From a virus, in the IMG/VR virus record IMGVR_UViG_3300045921_000322, positions 1 to 31,753 of that record: a DNA stretch of 31,753 nucleotides; one strand, 5' to 3'. The first letter of the stretch is position 1; every line of letters starts with the position of its first letter. Below are positions 20,682 through 29,961 of the stretch, in pieces. Below the pieces are notes generated by a model that did not search any database, had not been told where the DNA came from, and saw only the letters and a program-made list of their open reading frames with translations. The position numbers were made by a program, and so were the translations under genes.

Positions 20682-21031
20682 CCTTTGCCGGCATTGGTCC
20701 CTTACCGGACGACAGAGATATAAGCATCGGACAGCTCAATGCCTACGTCAAGGCAGAGCAGGACAGAAGGGACCACTATACACACCTGGCACAGTACGTG
20801 GTGTGGTGGATATTGAACGGAAGGCGACACAAAGGTCAGGAGATCATACAAGTGCAGGACATCGATCCTGCTGACTTTATTAAATACCTGAAGGCAGAAA
20901 GTAGTAAAACGTTGAAAGCAAAAGAAGCGTCAAAACACATCAGCAAAGAGAAGCAGGAGCAAATCCGAAAGAAGCAGGACCAGATCATATACAGACGCAT
21001 TCAGACGAGAGCGCAAAAAAATAAAAACTAA
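20388..21031 (+). CDS. tail assembly chaperone gpGT by -1 frameshift
   Basis: Ribosomes slipping back one base at 20666 continue into a frame open to the TAA at 21031, giving about 214 residues (93 from gpG plus about 121). The added T part is charged and helical (AKEASKHISKEKQEQIRKKQDQI). The lambda G/GT system uses the same logic, and gpGT binds the tape measure protein. The downstream frame has no start codon of its own near the overlap; the first ATG-free stretch begins inside gpG. Confidence 0.8.
20660..20666 (+). promoter_or_regulatory. slippery heptamer for -1 frameshift
   Basis: A AAA AAG is in the correct phase (ACA AAA AAG in the zero frame), 13 bases before the zero-frame stop codon at 20679. 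It is the classical X XXY YYZ motif as in dnaX. Confidence 0.85.
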
Positions 21032-21034
21032 ACA

Positions 21035-23074
21035 GTGGCAACAGTAGCATCCTTACAGATCAAGCTCGGAGCAGACGTCAGTGCAGCTATTAATGGGCTC
21101 ACTAAGGCGGAGTTTGCAGCGCGGAAAGTACAGAGAGCCTACACCAAAGCCAATGAAACTTCCATACAGGCAGGATTTGTCATCGCAGGATGGGCAGCCA
21201 ACGTATCACTCGCTGCCAATCAGGTACAGAAATCACTCGACGGTATCAATCTGGAAAATCTCGACGACGACAGCAAAGACAGTGTATCCAGGCTTAAGAA
21301 TATCGTCTCAGAAGTACAAAGACTGAGTGGCACCGTGACCAGTATGGGAGCCGCATTCTCCGGAGCGCAGCAGGTAGCCGGTGCCGCACTCGGCACAATT
21401 GCCAGGATAGCCCCGACCATCGCTCCGTCACTCATCGCTCTGGCTGGTCCGATCGGGCTGGTGGTGGGCGGGATAGCAGCACTGACGGCAGGATATCTGT
21501 CACAGCAAGCTACAGCAAGAACACTCGTCACCGAGAAGGAGAAGCTGCTCCAATCCATCACCGATGAGCAAGCCAAAGCCGGGGCCATGTTTGCCACCCT
21601 AAGGGAAGGCAATCTGACTCAGACACAGCGAGCATCACTCATCAAGCAGATCAACTCAGAGTATGGCACGACGCTCAAGAATCTGAGCGATGAGCAGAAA
21701 TTCATCGCACAGATAGATGCCGGATATCAGGCAGTAGCCAAGAGCATTGAAAATAAAATACTACTTGCAGGATCTCAGAAAGAACTCGAAGACCTGATTC
21801 GCCAGAACATCGAGCTTAAAAAATCAGAGCAGGCCCTGAAGCAAATCGAGCAGGGAGCAAAGAAATACAATACTGAGCTGCTAAAAATCGGCGCCAATGC
21901 ATCACAGGTAGCCGGAGCAGACTTCTTTAAATCCATAGCCGGAGCACAGGAAGATGTCACACAGCAGATTGTAGACAATAATGTACTAATCACGGATAAA
22001 GTAAAAGAAATATCCGAGATTAGCAGAGAAGTACTCACAAGTGCTATCGGATCAGGCGGCAAAGCAGCAGAGACAGAAGGGCAGAAGATACAGAAAGTGC
22101 TGGACAACCTTGCCAATGGTCTGGAGCAAATCAGAATCAAGGCAGCAGAAGGGATCATCGGTGATGCATTCGGAGCACAGGTGGATGAAATCAGCAAAGC
22201 GCTCAATAATATACTCAATATTAATCCCAACTCTGCACAGGTAAAAGAATCATTCAGTGCATTACTTGCAGACTATAAGGCACTTGTTGACAGGTCTCCA
22301 ATTGAAATTTCAATATTACCCACCATATCACCGGTCAGCCTGGACAGTCTCAATGAGATACCGGACAGGGCGGTACAGGTCAGGGAAGAGATCAGGAAAG
22401 TATTTGCAGAAAAGATAAGAGCAGCCGGGCTGCTGGATGATGTTGTGACGGATTTTGAAAAATTAAGCCAAACAGTCAATCAGTTTGCCGGAATCGCATC
22501 ACAGGTCACAAGTGTATTTCAGGCTTTTGAAAGTAACAATGTAGAGAAGCGGTCACAGGAGTTGGATGCATACTATGAGCGTCAGAAGACACTCATCGAG
22601 CAGACGCCACAATTAGAGTCTGTTAAGAATAAAAAACTGGAGCAGCTCGACAAGGAAGTAGCTCAGAAAAGAAAACAGATACAGCGAGATCAGGCAGCTG
22701 CTAATAAACGTAAAGCCATCTTTGAAGCACTCATCAACACGGCCAGAGCTGTTGCAGAAGCATTGCCCAATATACCACTATCCGTCCTTGCCGGAGCATT
22801 AGGAGCAGCACAGGTCGCAGCGATCGCATCACAGCCCCTTCCTGCACTTGCCAAAGGGGGTCTCGTCTCCGGTCCTACTGCCGTACTCGTGGGAGAATAT
22901 CCCGGAGCACAAAGTAATCCTGAATTTATCTCGCCCGTAAAGACCGCACAGAAGTATATCCGTGAAGCCGTAAGAGAAGAAGGTGGCATACAGGAGCTAT
23001 ACAGCTATGTCAGTGGGGATGATCTCGTACTGATCGGCAAACGTGGAGAATATCGCAACCAAAGACTAAGGTAA
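21035..23074 (+). CDS. tape measure protein
   Basis: A 679-residue protein starting with GTG. The N-terminus (VASLQIKLGADVSAAINGL) and helical repeats are typical; a hydrophobic segment (about 105-155, ARIAPTIAPSLIALAGPIGLV) marks the membrane-active part; a coiled coil follows at about 510-570, and the end (ALAKGGLVSGPTAVLVGEYPG...PEFISPVKT) is a common tape-measure ending. At the usual 0.15 nm per residue the tail would be about 100 nm. No lytic domain is seen. Confidence 0.9.
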   Translation: MATVASLQIKLGADVSAAINGLTKAEFAARKVQRAYTKANETSIQAGFVIAGWAANVSLAANQVQKSLDGINLENLDDDSKDSVSRLKNIVSEVQRLSGTVTSMGAAFSGAQQVAGAALGTIARIAPTIAPSLIALAGPIGLVVGGIAALTAGYLSQQATARTLVTEKEKLLQSITDEQAKAGAMFATLREGNLTQTQRASLIKQINSEYGTTLKNLSDEQKFIAQIDAGYQAVAKSIENKILLAGSQKELEDLIRQNIELKKSEQALKQIEQGAKKYNTELLKIGANASQVAGADFFKSIAGAQEDVTQQIVDNNVLITDKVKEISEISREVLTSAIGSGGKAAETEGQKIQKVLDNLANGLEQIRIKAAEGIIGDAFGAQVDEISKALNNILNINPNSAQVKESFSALLADYKALVDRSPIEISILPTISPVSLDSLNEIPDRAVQVREEIRKVFAEKIRAAGLLDDVVTDFEKLSQTVNQFAGIASQVTSVFQAFESNNVEKRSQELDAYYERQKTLIEQTPQLESVKNKKLEQLDKEVAQKRKQIQRDQAAANKRKAIFEALINTARAVAEALPNIPLSVLAGALGAAQVAAIASQPLPALAKGGLVSGPTAVLVGEYPGAQSNPEFISPVKTAQKYIREAVREEGGIQELYSYVSGDDLVLIGKRGEYRNQRLR

Positions 23075-25422
23075 TGGGGATGCTACGACTACAGTGCGGG
23101 TTCCGATCGGAAAATGGGGTAAAATATGAATTGAACATATACGACCGGGAGTATGATGATGAAGTAATCAACTTTGAGATCGCTGCCGAGTCCGTTGTCG
23201 TAAAGCACGAAGGAGACCCGGACGATCCATTCAAGCGGATCGTACCAAGTAATCTGACATTCAATATGCTGCTCAACTGTGACCTGTACACGACGGAGCA
23301 GCATGAAGCCATTGCCCTGTTTTATTATGACGTCAGTGAGAGTTATGAAGGGAGATTTTTTGTACAGATCCGTCAGCTGCCATTCTCAGAGATAGATGTA
23401 TTCAGGGGTAAAATCATCGCAGACGTAGGTGACGTGACCATGAACTACTGGAGAGAGCTCCGTATCACAGCCATCTGTGGACTGACCGATCTGAAAAACA
23501 TAGAGTACCGCCCTACAGAATACAGCGACCTGACCGCAGCAGATGCCATCAAGACCTATTCCTTTCACGACCACTTTCTGGCCATTCTGAAGAAAAACGA
23601 TGTAGTAAAATTCTTTTTTGAAGATCTCGACACGCCACTCACCGGCAATGTCATGAGTACGGCGTTTAACTGGACAAGCATTCTTTCAGGAATAGGCGAC
23701 ATCACCCGCCAGGTGCGGATGAGAAATCACTATTTTGAACAGATCAGCTCCACATACAGAAAGTATGATACATGCTACAATGTACTGCAGGATATGCTTA
23801 ATGGATTTAACGCCAGGATATTCTTCAGCACCAGTGTCTATCAGATAGAGCAATTAGCCTATCAGAATATATCACCCATATACAGATACTATACCCGATA
23901 TGATGGCACAGATAATACCGGCACAAGAAATAAACTGTCCACCACCATAGAGTCATCAGTATCCACAAAAGTATTGGCAGACCCGACGATCAAACTACTA
24001 CCTGCTTTCAAAGCCATAGAGCTGAAGCAGACCAAGGAGTTCATGAACTACATGAATGGCATGGCCATCTCCGTGAATGGAAACAATGGTCCGCATAACT
24101 TTGGCCCCGTCATTGCTACCGGCAATAAGTTATTATTCCAATGGAAAGTAGAGATATTCCTGGGCACAGCATGGAGTACGATTGCATGGACACCGGTGAC
24201 GACGATAGAGTGGGAGCTATCCTTTAAGTGCAGGATCGGAGATAATTACCTTGCCGTGGATCCGGTCAGTTTTCCCAATGGCAAGATGACAATCAGCCCG
24301 GGTGTACTGTATCACGTAAGCATCGGACAGATACCTACACTTCAATGGTCCGTGACAGAAGAAACGGTCACACTGCAATGGTCCAGAGTCATCACAAGTG
24401 CAAATTCTACAGACTTTAATAATCAGGTATCTGTTTTTAGACAATTCATCAAAAACATTGACCTGATCATAGAATCCTTTGAGATACCGGATGAAGGTGA
24501 TCTGGAGATAGAATTTATGGACTTTGTCACACGAAGAAATGGAAGTGTGGTAGCAGGCACACCACCCGGCAGCATACAGATCACAAAACTAAGTCGTATC
24601 ATCGTAGCCAGTGGATATAATGATCTCCTGGAGCCGCCGGATGACTTCATCAGCTATCAGGTCAATGATATAAGAAACACCCTGATATATAAGACAGAGC
24701 TCAAATATTTTGACAGCGAGAAGAATGAGCTGGCACAATTATTCATTGGTCTCGATGAAGCAACCCAAGAGCCCAGCACGGAGTGGGAATGTGATATACT
24801 CGATGAGCAGCTACCCATTCAGCAGCTCATGCTCTTGCAGATGATCAGTATGAGAAAACTTCCTGTAAAGTTGATCAACTGTGTAATGTATCAAAAAAGT
24901 GCACTGGTGGTATTATATTTTGACAGACGATATATATGGGGATCACTTACCTGGATACCACTGAGACAAGAGCACAATCTGACAAATGATACTTATGCAC
25001 TGACATTGTACCATCCATTTACGCATACATTTGAGAACATTAACAGGATAGACACCGGAGAGCCATTCTCATTTACATATCCGATCCAAAGTGGTATAGA
25101 CAGCGCACAGGCTATCAGCAATCAGATACAATCATACTATCAGGAATGGTCCGTACCATCAGACGGAGATACATATGTCACGGTGGATTATGATATGAAT
25201 GTCATACTTGATGATGCCCCGATAGAGCGAATCAGGAAGCAAAATTCCGTATTCAAAAACGGAGTAAAACAGAGATACATCGATTGGGAGTCCCTTAGTT
25301 TTCCGCCTGATGTGGGAGATCTGCAGGAAGGAGAATATACCATACTGCCGGACCTGGATCAGATATGGTTCGGTTATTTATTTCAAAACGATAAAATTGA
25401 ATATTCATGGATAGCAATATAA
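23074..25422 (+). CDS. large tail-tip/baseplate protein
   Basis: A 782-residue protein. MGMLRLQCGFRSENGVKYELNIYDREYDDEVINFEIAAESVVVKHEGD is the opening seen in Bacteroidota siphophages just behind the tape measure. The N-terminal 120 residues are strand-rich, as in distal tail proteins, and the long remainder has LYKTELKYFDSEKNEL and an ending rich in acidic and aromatic residues. It probably forms the tip hub that links tube and fibres. No enzyme motif is recognised. Its stop is shared with the next gene's start region (16-base overlap). Confidence 0.7.
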   Translation: MGMLRLQCGFRSENGVKYELNIYDREYDDEVINFEIAAESVVVKHEGDPDDPFKRIVPSNLTFNMLLNCDLYTTEQHEAIALFYYDVSESYEGRFFVQIRQLPFSEIDVFRGKIIADVGDVTMNYWRELRITAICGLTDLKNIEYRPTEYSDLTAADAIKTYSFHDHFLAILKKNDVVKFFFEDLDTPLTGNVMSTAFNWTSILSGIGDITRQVRMRNHYFEQISSTYRKYDTCYNVLQDMLNGFNARIFFSTSVYQIEQLAYQNISPIYRYYTRYDGTDNTGTRNKLSTTIESSVSTKVLADPTIKLLPAFKAIELKQTKEFMNYMNGMAISVNGNNGPHNFGPVIATGNKLLFQWKVEIFLGTAWSTIAWTPVTTIEWELSFKCRIGDNYLAVDPVSFPNGKMTISPGVLYHVSIGQIPTLQWSVTEETVTLQWSRVITSANSTDFNNQVSVFRQFIKNIDLIIESFEIPDEGDLEIEFMDFVTRRNGSVVAGTPPGSIQITKLSRIIVASGYNDLLEPPDDFISYQVNDIRNTLIYKTELKYFDSEKNELAQLFIGLDEATQEPSTEWECDILDEQLPIQQLMLLQMISMRKLPVKLINCVMYQKSALVVLYFDRRYIWGSLTWIPLRQEHNLTNDTYALTLYHPFTHTFENINRIDTGEPFSFTYPIQSGIDSAQAISNQIQSYYQEWSVPSDGDTYVTVDYDMNVILDDAPIERIRKQNSVFKNGVKQRYIDWESLSFPPDVGDLQEGEYTILPDLDQIWFGYLFQNDKIEYSWIAI

Positions 25423-27692
25423 GATACTACATCCTTTTGACCATTATCCTGATGTCGGGAATATGGGTTCATGCACAGGTAAGGCTGACACAGATAGAGA
25501 AGTCAGACTCTCTGCATTATATCCCGGTGGCCAACAGGCCAATCCCCGGTATGCCAGGTTATGCTCTGAGATATCAGAGCTTAGCACAGCTGCTGGACAG
25601 TCTCGCACTGAGTTATGTCACATCCGTAGGACTTACAACAGGAACGAGCGGTACAGATGTCAATATCACAGGCAGCCCGATCACATCGAGCGGAAACATC
25701 ACCCTGAATATACCCACTGCGAGTGCATCCAATCGGGGAGCTTTGAGTTCAGCAGATTGGACGACATTTAATAATAAAATCGGCTCCCTGAATGGTCTCA
25801 CGGGAGCTACTCAGACCTTTGCAAAGTCTATATCGGGTGTTGATTTTACCATAAGCTCGTCAGGTAGTACACATACATTTAATTTACCATACATAGGTAC
25901 AACCACTTCTATGGTATTAGGAGTGGGAAATACATCACCTGCTATCAATTCAGTTCTGATAGGTCAAGGAACAGGACTGAATTTAACAGGTTCAAATAAT
26001 GTTGGATTGGGGTTTCAGTCAATTCGTGGTGGTTCAGGATCGACAGGAACTAATAACACTGCATTAGGAACGCAGGCAATGTACTCCTTGACATCTGGGA
26101 CTAATAACTTTGCAGCAGGGTCGTATGCTCTCTACAATCTAACTTCTGGAAGTAATAACTTCGGACTTGGAGAGCAAAGTTTATATAATGTAACAACCGG
26201 ATCAGGAAACACCGCAATAGGCGGAAGGTCGGGACAAAGTAATAATCAAACAGAAAATGTCCACATAGGATATTATAGTGCCAGATTAGCTTCCGGCTCA
26301 TATAATACTAATATAGGATCATTGTCAGGCGAACAGTCTTCCGGGAATGAAAATACGAGAATAGGTTACGCAGCGGGAAGGTTTTCAAGCGGCAACAATT
26401 CCGTGATGATTGGTGAATTTGCCGGCAACACAAATACAACTTCCTCGTCGTTATGGATTGAAAACAGCACGACGAGTACACCTTTGATTGGTGGTAGATT
26501 TGATTTGGACAGGGTTGGTATAAATAATTCTGTTACAGATATAACCCGTACTTTTGACGTCAATGGCGAAGTAAGAATCAGAGATTTAGTCACTACAACA
26601 CCCACAAGACTTGTATCAACCGATGCAGATGGAGTATTGAGCAGTCTGGGATTATCAGGGCTTTCAATCTCAGGTGGAAACCTTGTCACAAACAACAATG
26701 GAACAGTGACGAGCATCGCAACTACCAATGGTATCACAGGCGGTACAATCACAGGAAGCGGCACAATTCAACTAACAGGACAGGCATCAGCATTGCACAA
26801 CTTAGCAAGTAACGGACTTATTGCAAGGACAGGAACAGGAACAGTAGCCGCAAGGACGCTCACAGCAGGGTCAGGTATAAGCATCACCAATGGGGATGGA
26901 GTAAGCGGAAACCCTGTCATCACAGCCACAGGCGGACTACCTGCGGGAATAAGCAGTAATATGCTTACATATATTTCTGGATCTTGGCAAAAAACAAACT
27001 TTCTGAAAGTAAACAGCACGACAACAACGGCAGGAACGCTGAAAAGAGTGGACATAAACAACGACAGTAACTCAGAAAACGGTGGTGGCGGCATGACATG
27101 GCCTTCATCGACATATACTGATACAAAACTGTTGGTAAATGGAAAAATCCAAACCAACAGCACATCCACAGAAAACGCTTCAACGCTGATGGGCAGGAGC
27201 GCATCCGATGAAGTGGGATATGTGACTATCGGTCCAAATCTGAGCCTGACATCCAATGTATTGGATTACACCAATCAGATTGCCACATTAGCGGTGAGCA
27301 ATGGCACATTGACGGGAGTATCAACGACATGGACAAAGTTTCCGCTTTTCGTGACAGGTACAGCGCAGAACGGAACGAGCATGACAGCGAACGACCCTAA
27401 CGACAGGATAATATTTAATCAATCAGGCACTTATAAATTCGGGTATAAATGCAATTGTGCAGTCGATACAGCACCGATTACAATTCTTTTTTCGATCGGA
27501 CATAACGGTACAGCAGGATTCCAGACAAACAGGGGATATTACGCATCCACATCCGCATACAATACATTCAGTAACGAATGGGTGCAGCCAAAATCAAATG
27601 GTGATTATATAGAGCTATTCGTCAGGACAATAGCTGGTACAACACAAATAAATCAGTGTGAAATATTTTTTTATTCAGAACGCATAAAATAA
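25407..27692 (+). CDS. tail fibre with signal peptide and YadA-like head repeats
   Basis: A 761-residue protein. Residues 1-24 look like a secretion signal (hydrophobic YYILLTIILMSGIWVHA, cut before Q24). After a T/S/G-rich region, residues about 195-340 hold repeats of the N-T-IG--A/L type (SGTNNFAAGSYALYNLTSGS, NTAIGGRSG, NTNIGSLSGEQSSGNENTRIG), as in trimeric adhesin heads. FDVNGEVRIRDL (about 383) starts a typical fibre shaft. The C-terminal 100 residues (KFGYKCNCAVDTAPITILFSI) look globular. It is the main receptor-binding candidate. A signal peptide on a virion protein is unusual but occurs in Bacteroidota phages. Confidence 0.8.
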   Translation: MDSNIRYYILLTIILMSGIWVHAQVRLTQIEKSDSLHYIPVANRPIPGMPGYALRYQSLAQLLDSLALSYVTSVGLTTGTSGTDVNITGSPITSSGNITLNIPTASASNRGALSSADWTTFNNKIGSLNGLTGATQTFAKSISGVDFTISSSGSTHTFNLPYIGTTTSMVLGVGNTSPAINSVLIGQGTGLNLTGSNNVGLGFQSIRGGSGSTGTNNTALGTQAMYSLTSGTNNFAAGSYALYNLTSGSNNFGLGEQSLYNVTTGSGNTAIGGRSGQSNNQTENVHIGYYSARLASGSYNTNIGSLSGEQSSGNENTRIGYAAGRFSSGNNSVMIGEFAGNTNTTSSSLWIENSTTSTPLIGGRFDLDRVGINNSVTDITRTFDVNGEVRIRDLVTTTPTRLVSTDADGVLSSLGLSGLSISGGNLVTNNNGTVTSIATTNGITGGTITGSGTIQLTGQASALHNLASNGLIARTGTGTVAARTLTAGSGISITNGDGVSGNPVITATGGLPAGISSNMLTYISGSWQKTNFLKVNSTTTTAGTLKRVDINNDSNSENGGGGMTWPSSTYTDTKLLVNGKIQTNSTSTENASTLMGRSASDEVGYVTIGPNLSLTSNVLDYTNQIATLAVSNGTLTGVSTTWTKFPLFVTGTAQNGTSMTANDPNDRIIFNQSGTYKFGYKCNCAVDTAPITILFSIGHNGTAGFQTNRGYYASTSAYNTFSNEWVQPKSNGDYIELFVRTIAGTTQINQCEIFFYSERIK

Positions 27693-27697
27693 AAAAA

Positions 27698-28090
27698 ATG
27701 AAAATCTTAAAAGTATTACTATGCAGCCTATTTGCACTCAACCTGAGCGCACAATGTGATTCTATTGATGTAAGGGTATTAATTACTGTGGATACGATGT
27801 ATTTGGAAAGCTACCCGCCAGACAGCACATACATTGTAATTCAAGAAACATCATACCAATACGACGATCAATTTAACTACATCTCACAGACATCCAGTAC
27901 ACAAAAGACAGCAGTGCTTACGGATAGCTTGTATCCTGAACTTGATTTTGGCATGACAGTAAAATATGAGATATTAGAGCAGGGCGCAAAAAACCTGCAA
28001 GAATACTTCTTTAATCTCTGGAAGTATTGGAGTACAAAACGAAAATACTATCAGGACATTATTACAGGACTTACAACACTACCACGATGA
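27698..28090 (+). CDS. small secreted protein in tail-fibre region
   Basis: A 130-residue protein with a signal peptide (MKILKVLLCSLFALNLSAQ, cleavage before Q19 or C20; Q at -1 makes a lipobox unlikely). The rest contains YVIQETSYQYDDQ-type strands and a helical end (NLQEYFFNLWKYWSTKRKYYQD). It overlaps the next gene (ATGA). Export to the periplasm during tail-gene expression could point to a host-surface role, or to a fibre chaperone. No family recognised. Confidence 0.6.
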   Translation: MKILKVLLCSLFALNLSAQCDSIDVRVLITVDTMYLESYPPDSTYIVIQETSYQYDDQFNYISQTSSTQKTAVLTDSLYPELDFGMTVKYEILEQGAKNLQEYFFNLWKYWSTKRKYYQDIITGLTTLPR

Positions 28091-28449
28091 GCTGCAATAA
28101 TAACATAATCGACCTAAGGGGAGCCAAACAAAATTGGGCACTCAGAACAGACCAAACATGGGGCGCAACACTCACATTCAGCGATAAGGAAACAGGTGAC
28201 CCGATAGACTTATCTATCTATACCGACATCATCCTTCAGATCAGGAAGAAAAGAGATACAGCAGTATTATTTCAGTACGGATTTTCGAGCAACAAAATCA
28301 CGGTAACAGGCGATGATAACAATGTACTGAACATTTTGGATGTAGTCATTCCTGCTACTCCAGGTAATTATGTCTATGATATTGACTTCGTTAAGTCAGG
28401 CGGCGGGATTGATCAATTTATTTATGGTGATCTCTTAATTTCAGCATAA
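28087..28449 (+). CDS. baseplate/receptor-binding N-terminal-domain protein
   Basis: A 120-residue strand-rich protein. It includes WALRTDQTWGATLTFSDKETGDPIDLSIYTDIILQIRKKRDTAVLFQYGFSSNKITV, like the BppU-type N-terminal domain of siphovirus baseplate proteins, which attaches fibres. The ATG at 28087 overlaps the previous stop. The stop TAA shares its last A with the next ATG. Confidence 0.65.
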   Translation: MSCNNNIIDLRGAKQNWALRTDQTWGATLTFSDKETGDPIDLSIYTDIILQIRKKRDTAVLFQYGFSSNKITVTGDDNNVLNILDVVIPATPGNYVYDIDFVKSGGGIDQFIYGDLLISA

Positions 28450-29369
28450 TGGAAATACAGATAGGAAATAGGGTAATAGAGATATTGGTTAACAGACCGG
28501 TTGCTGAAATAGCCATATCAGGTGCAAGAGGCCCGCAAGGTGAACAAGGCCCGCAAGGTGAACAAGGCCCGCAAGGTCTGCCACTTCCTTTATCAGGCAC
28601 TCAATACATCTTTGTTTACGCCAATGGCACACCGTCAGAGAATGGAGCAGAGTTGAAAGCAGCATATTTAACAGCACAAACCATGTCGCCAGCAGTAGAT
28701 AACAGGATTCAAGTAATATTAGGAACAGGCACTTATTATGATGCAGTTGATGATGAGTTTATTTTCGATCAACAATATATTGACATCACAAGTCTGACAA
28801 GTGAGCCTGATGCAGAATTAACATCAAAAGTAGTGATTGCATCTAATCACATAAGAACTACGGGCATTAAGTGTCTTGTGTCAAATGCTTTTGATATTAG
28901 GGTAGATGACAGAGATAATATTTACAAAAACTGTATTGCAGGTGATGAAGGGTTTAATAGCAGTAATGCACAAAGTCTTAAAGGTACTTATATAAATTGT
29001 GTGGGTGGAATTGGTAGTTTTGGACGTAACGGCACATTAGAAGGCACATTTACAAATTGTGTGGGTGGCGATGTAAGTTTTGGAGTAGGTGGAACAATTC
29101 AATCTACCGCAAAACTATTTTATTGCAGACTTACAGATGGTGGTTTTCAAACACCAGAAGATGGTGCAATCGTTAAAAATTGCATCAACGGAGATGGTAG
29201 TCATGCAATATTTATTTATTCTGTTGCAGATTTACCTACATCTCCCGTACTTGGTGATGTAGCTTATGTTAATGATGCAGATGAGCCTGAATACAATCAA
29301 TCAGTTTTAGGCGGTGGTACTGTATTTATAACAGTATTTTTTAACGGCACAAACTGGGTTTGCAGATAA
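28449..29369 (+). CDS. collagen-like tail fibre with beta-helix domain
   Basis: A 306-residue protein. Three collagen-type triplet repeats (GPQGEQ units, about residues 28-45) precede a middle with strand-coil repeats (YINCVGGIGSFGRNGTLEGTFTNCVGGDVSFGVGGT) that look like a right-handed beta helix. The end (VFITVFFNGTNWVCR) is a typical fibre C-terminus. Collagen-like segments form trimeric stalks, so this is a second receptor-binding fibre. Confidence 0.75.
   Translation: MEIQIGNRVIEILVNRPVAEIAISGARGPQGEQGPQGEQGPQGLPLPLSGTQYIFVYANGTPSENGAELKAAYLTAQTMSPAVDNRIQVILGTGTYYDAVDDEFIFDQQYIDITSLTSEPDAELTSKVVIASNHIRTTGIKCLVSNAFDIRVDDRDNIYKNCIAGDEGFNSSNAQSLKGTYINCVGGIGSFGRNGTLEGTFTNCVGGDVSFGVGGTIQSTAKLFYCRLTDGGFQTPEDGAIVKNCINGDGSHAIFIYSVADLPTSPVLGDVAYVNDADEPEYNQSVLGGGTVFITVFFNGTNWVCR
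28530..28577 (+). repeat. 18-bp tandem repeat encoding the collagen segment
   Basis: GGCCCGCAAGGTGAACAA occurs twice, with a third 12-base partial copy. The units are in frame (GPQGEQ), so copy number can change stalk length without breaking the gene. Confidence 0.9.
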
Positions 29370-29380
29370 AATAAATTGAT

Positions 29381-29653
29381 ATGACACAGGAGATATTCAG
29401 ATCAGATATGGCAGCATTACAAAATGCAATAGATGCAGCCGCCACAGCAGAGCGATCAATACAACTCAAAGCCTTTAAGGATATCATAGGGCAGATAAAG
29501 ATGTACGCAGATTTGGCATTGAAAATACTGAACACACTCGCAAAATATTTTTTTGACAATGGAAAATTAAGCCCACCTGCTATATGGAAGGTATGGGTTT
29601 ATTTTAAATTGGTGAAAGAGCTATATTATATATTCAAGACATATAAGAATTGA
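29381..29653 (+). CDS. small helical protein near lysis end
   Basis: A 90-residue helical protein (MTQEIFRSDMAALQNAIDAAATAERSIQLKAFKDIIGQIKMYADLALKILNTLAKYFFDNGKLSPPAIWKVW...). It sits directly before the holin-like gene. No motif recognised. Confidence 0.65.
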   Translation: MTQEIFRSDMAALQNAIDAAATAERSIQLKAFKDIIGQIKMYADLALKILNTLAKYFFDNGKLSPPAIWKVWVYFKLVKELYYIFKTYKN

Positions 29654-29684
29654 CGTTTATTTTTTTATGTAAAAAACCATAATC

Positions 29685-29918
29685 ATGGAATTTATACAAA
29701 CAGTATTAGCTGATCTATTTGACAAGTTTAAGGCCGCCAATCCAAAAATGGCAGCAATCATTATCCTTGTCCTTCTATCCATAGTCTTTTGGTCCGAGAA
29801 TGGACTTGGAGAGATAATAGGATATGATATCTCCAAAGTAGTACAATGGATAAGCATTGTACTTGGCTTTTTGACCGGATCCAGAACCACAAGATTTATA
29901 TCTCATCAAAACAAATAG
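29685..29918 (+). CDS. holin-like membrane protein
   Basis: A 77-residue protein with two hydrophobic segments (about 21-37 AAIIILVLLSIVFWSEN and 48-63 VVQWISIVLGFLTGS) and a basic C-terminus (RTTRFISHQNK). The size, two membrane segments and end-of-operon position fit a class II-type holin. The endolysin at 4925 with its own tiny membrane proteins makes the lysis assignment uncertain. Confidence 0.6.
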   Translation: MEFIQTVLADLFDKFKAANPKMAAIIILVLLSIVFWSENGLGEIIGYDISKVVQWISIVLGFLTGSRTTRFISHQNK

Positions 29919-29933
29919 TCTGGTTCGGATTGT

Positions 29934-29961
29934 AGCCTGGCAGTATTCTGCCGGGCTTTTT
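29934..29961. terminator. bidirectional terminator
   Basis: AGCCTGGCAG and CTGCCGGGCT pair around TATT (one mismatch/wobble), followed by T-rich sequence. It lies between the end of the late operon and the end of the convergent integrase gene. Confidence 0.85.
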
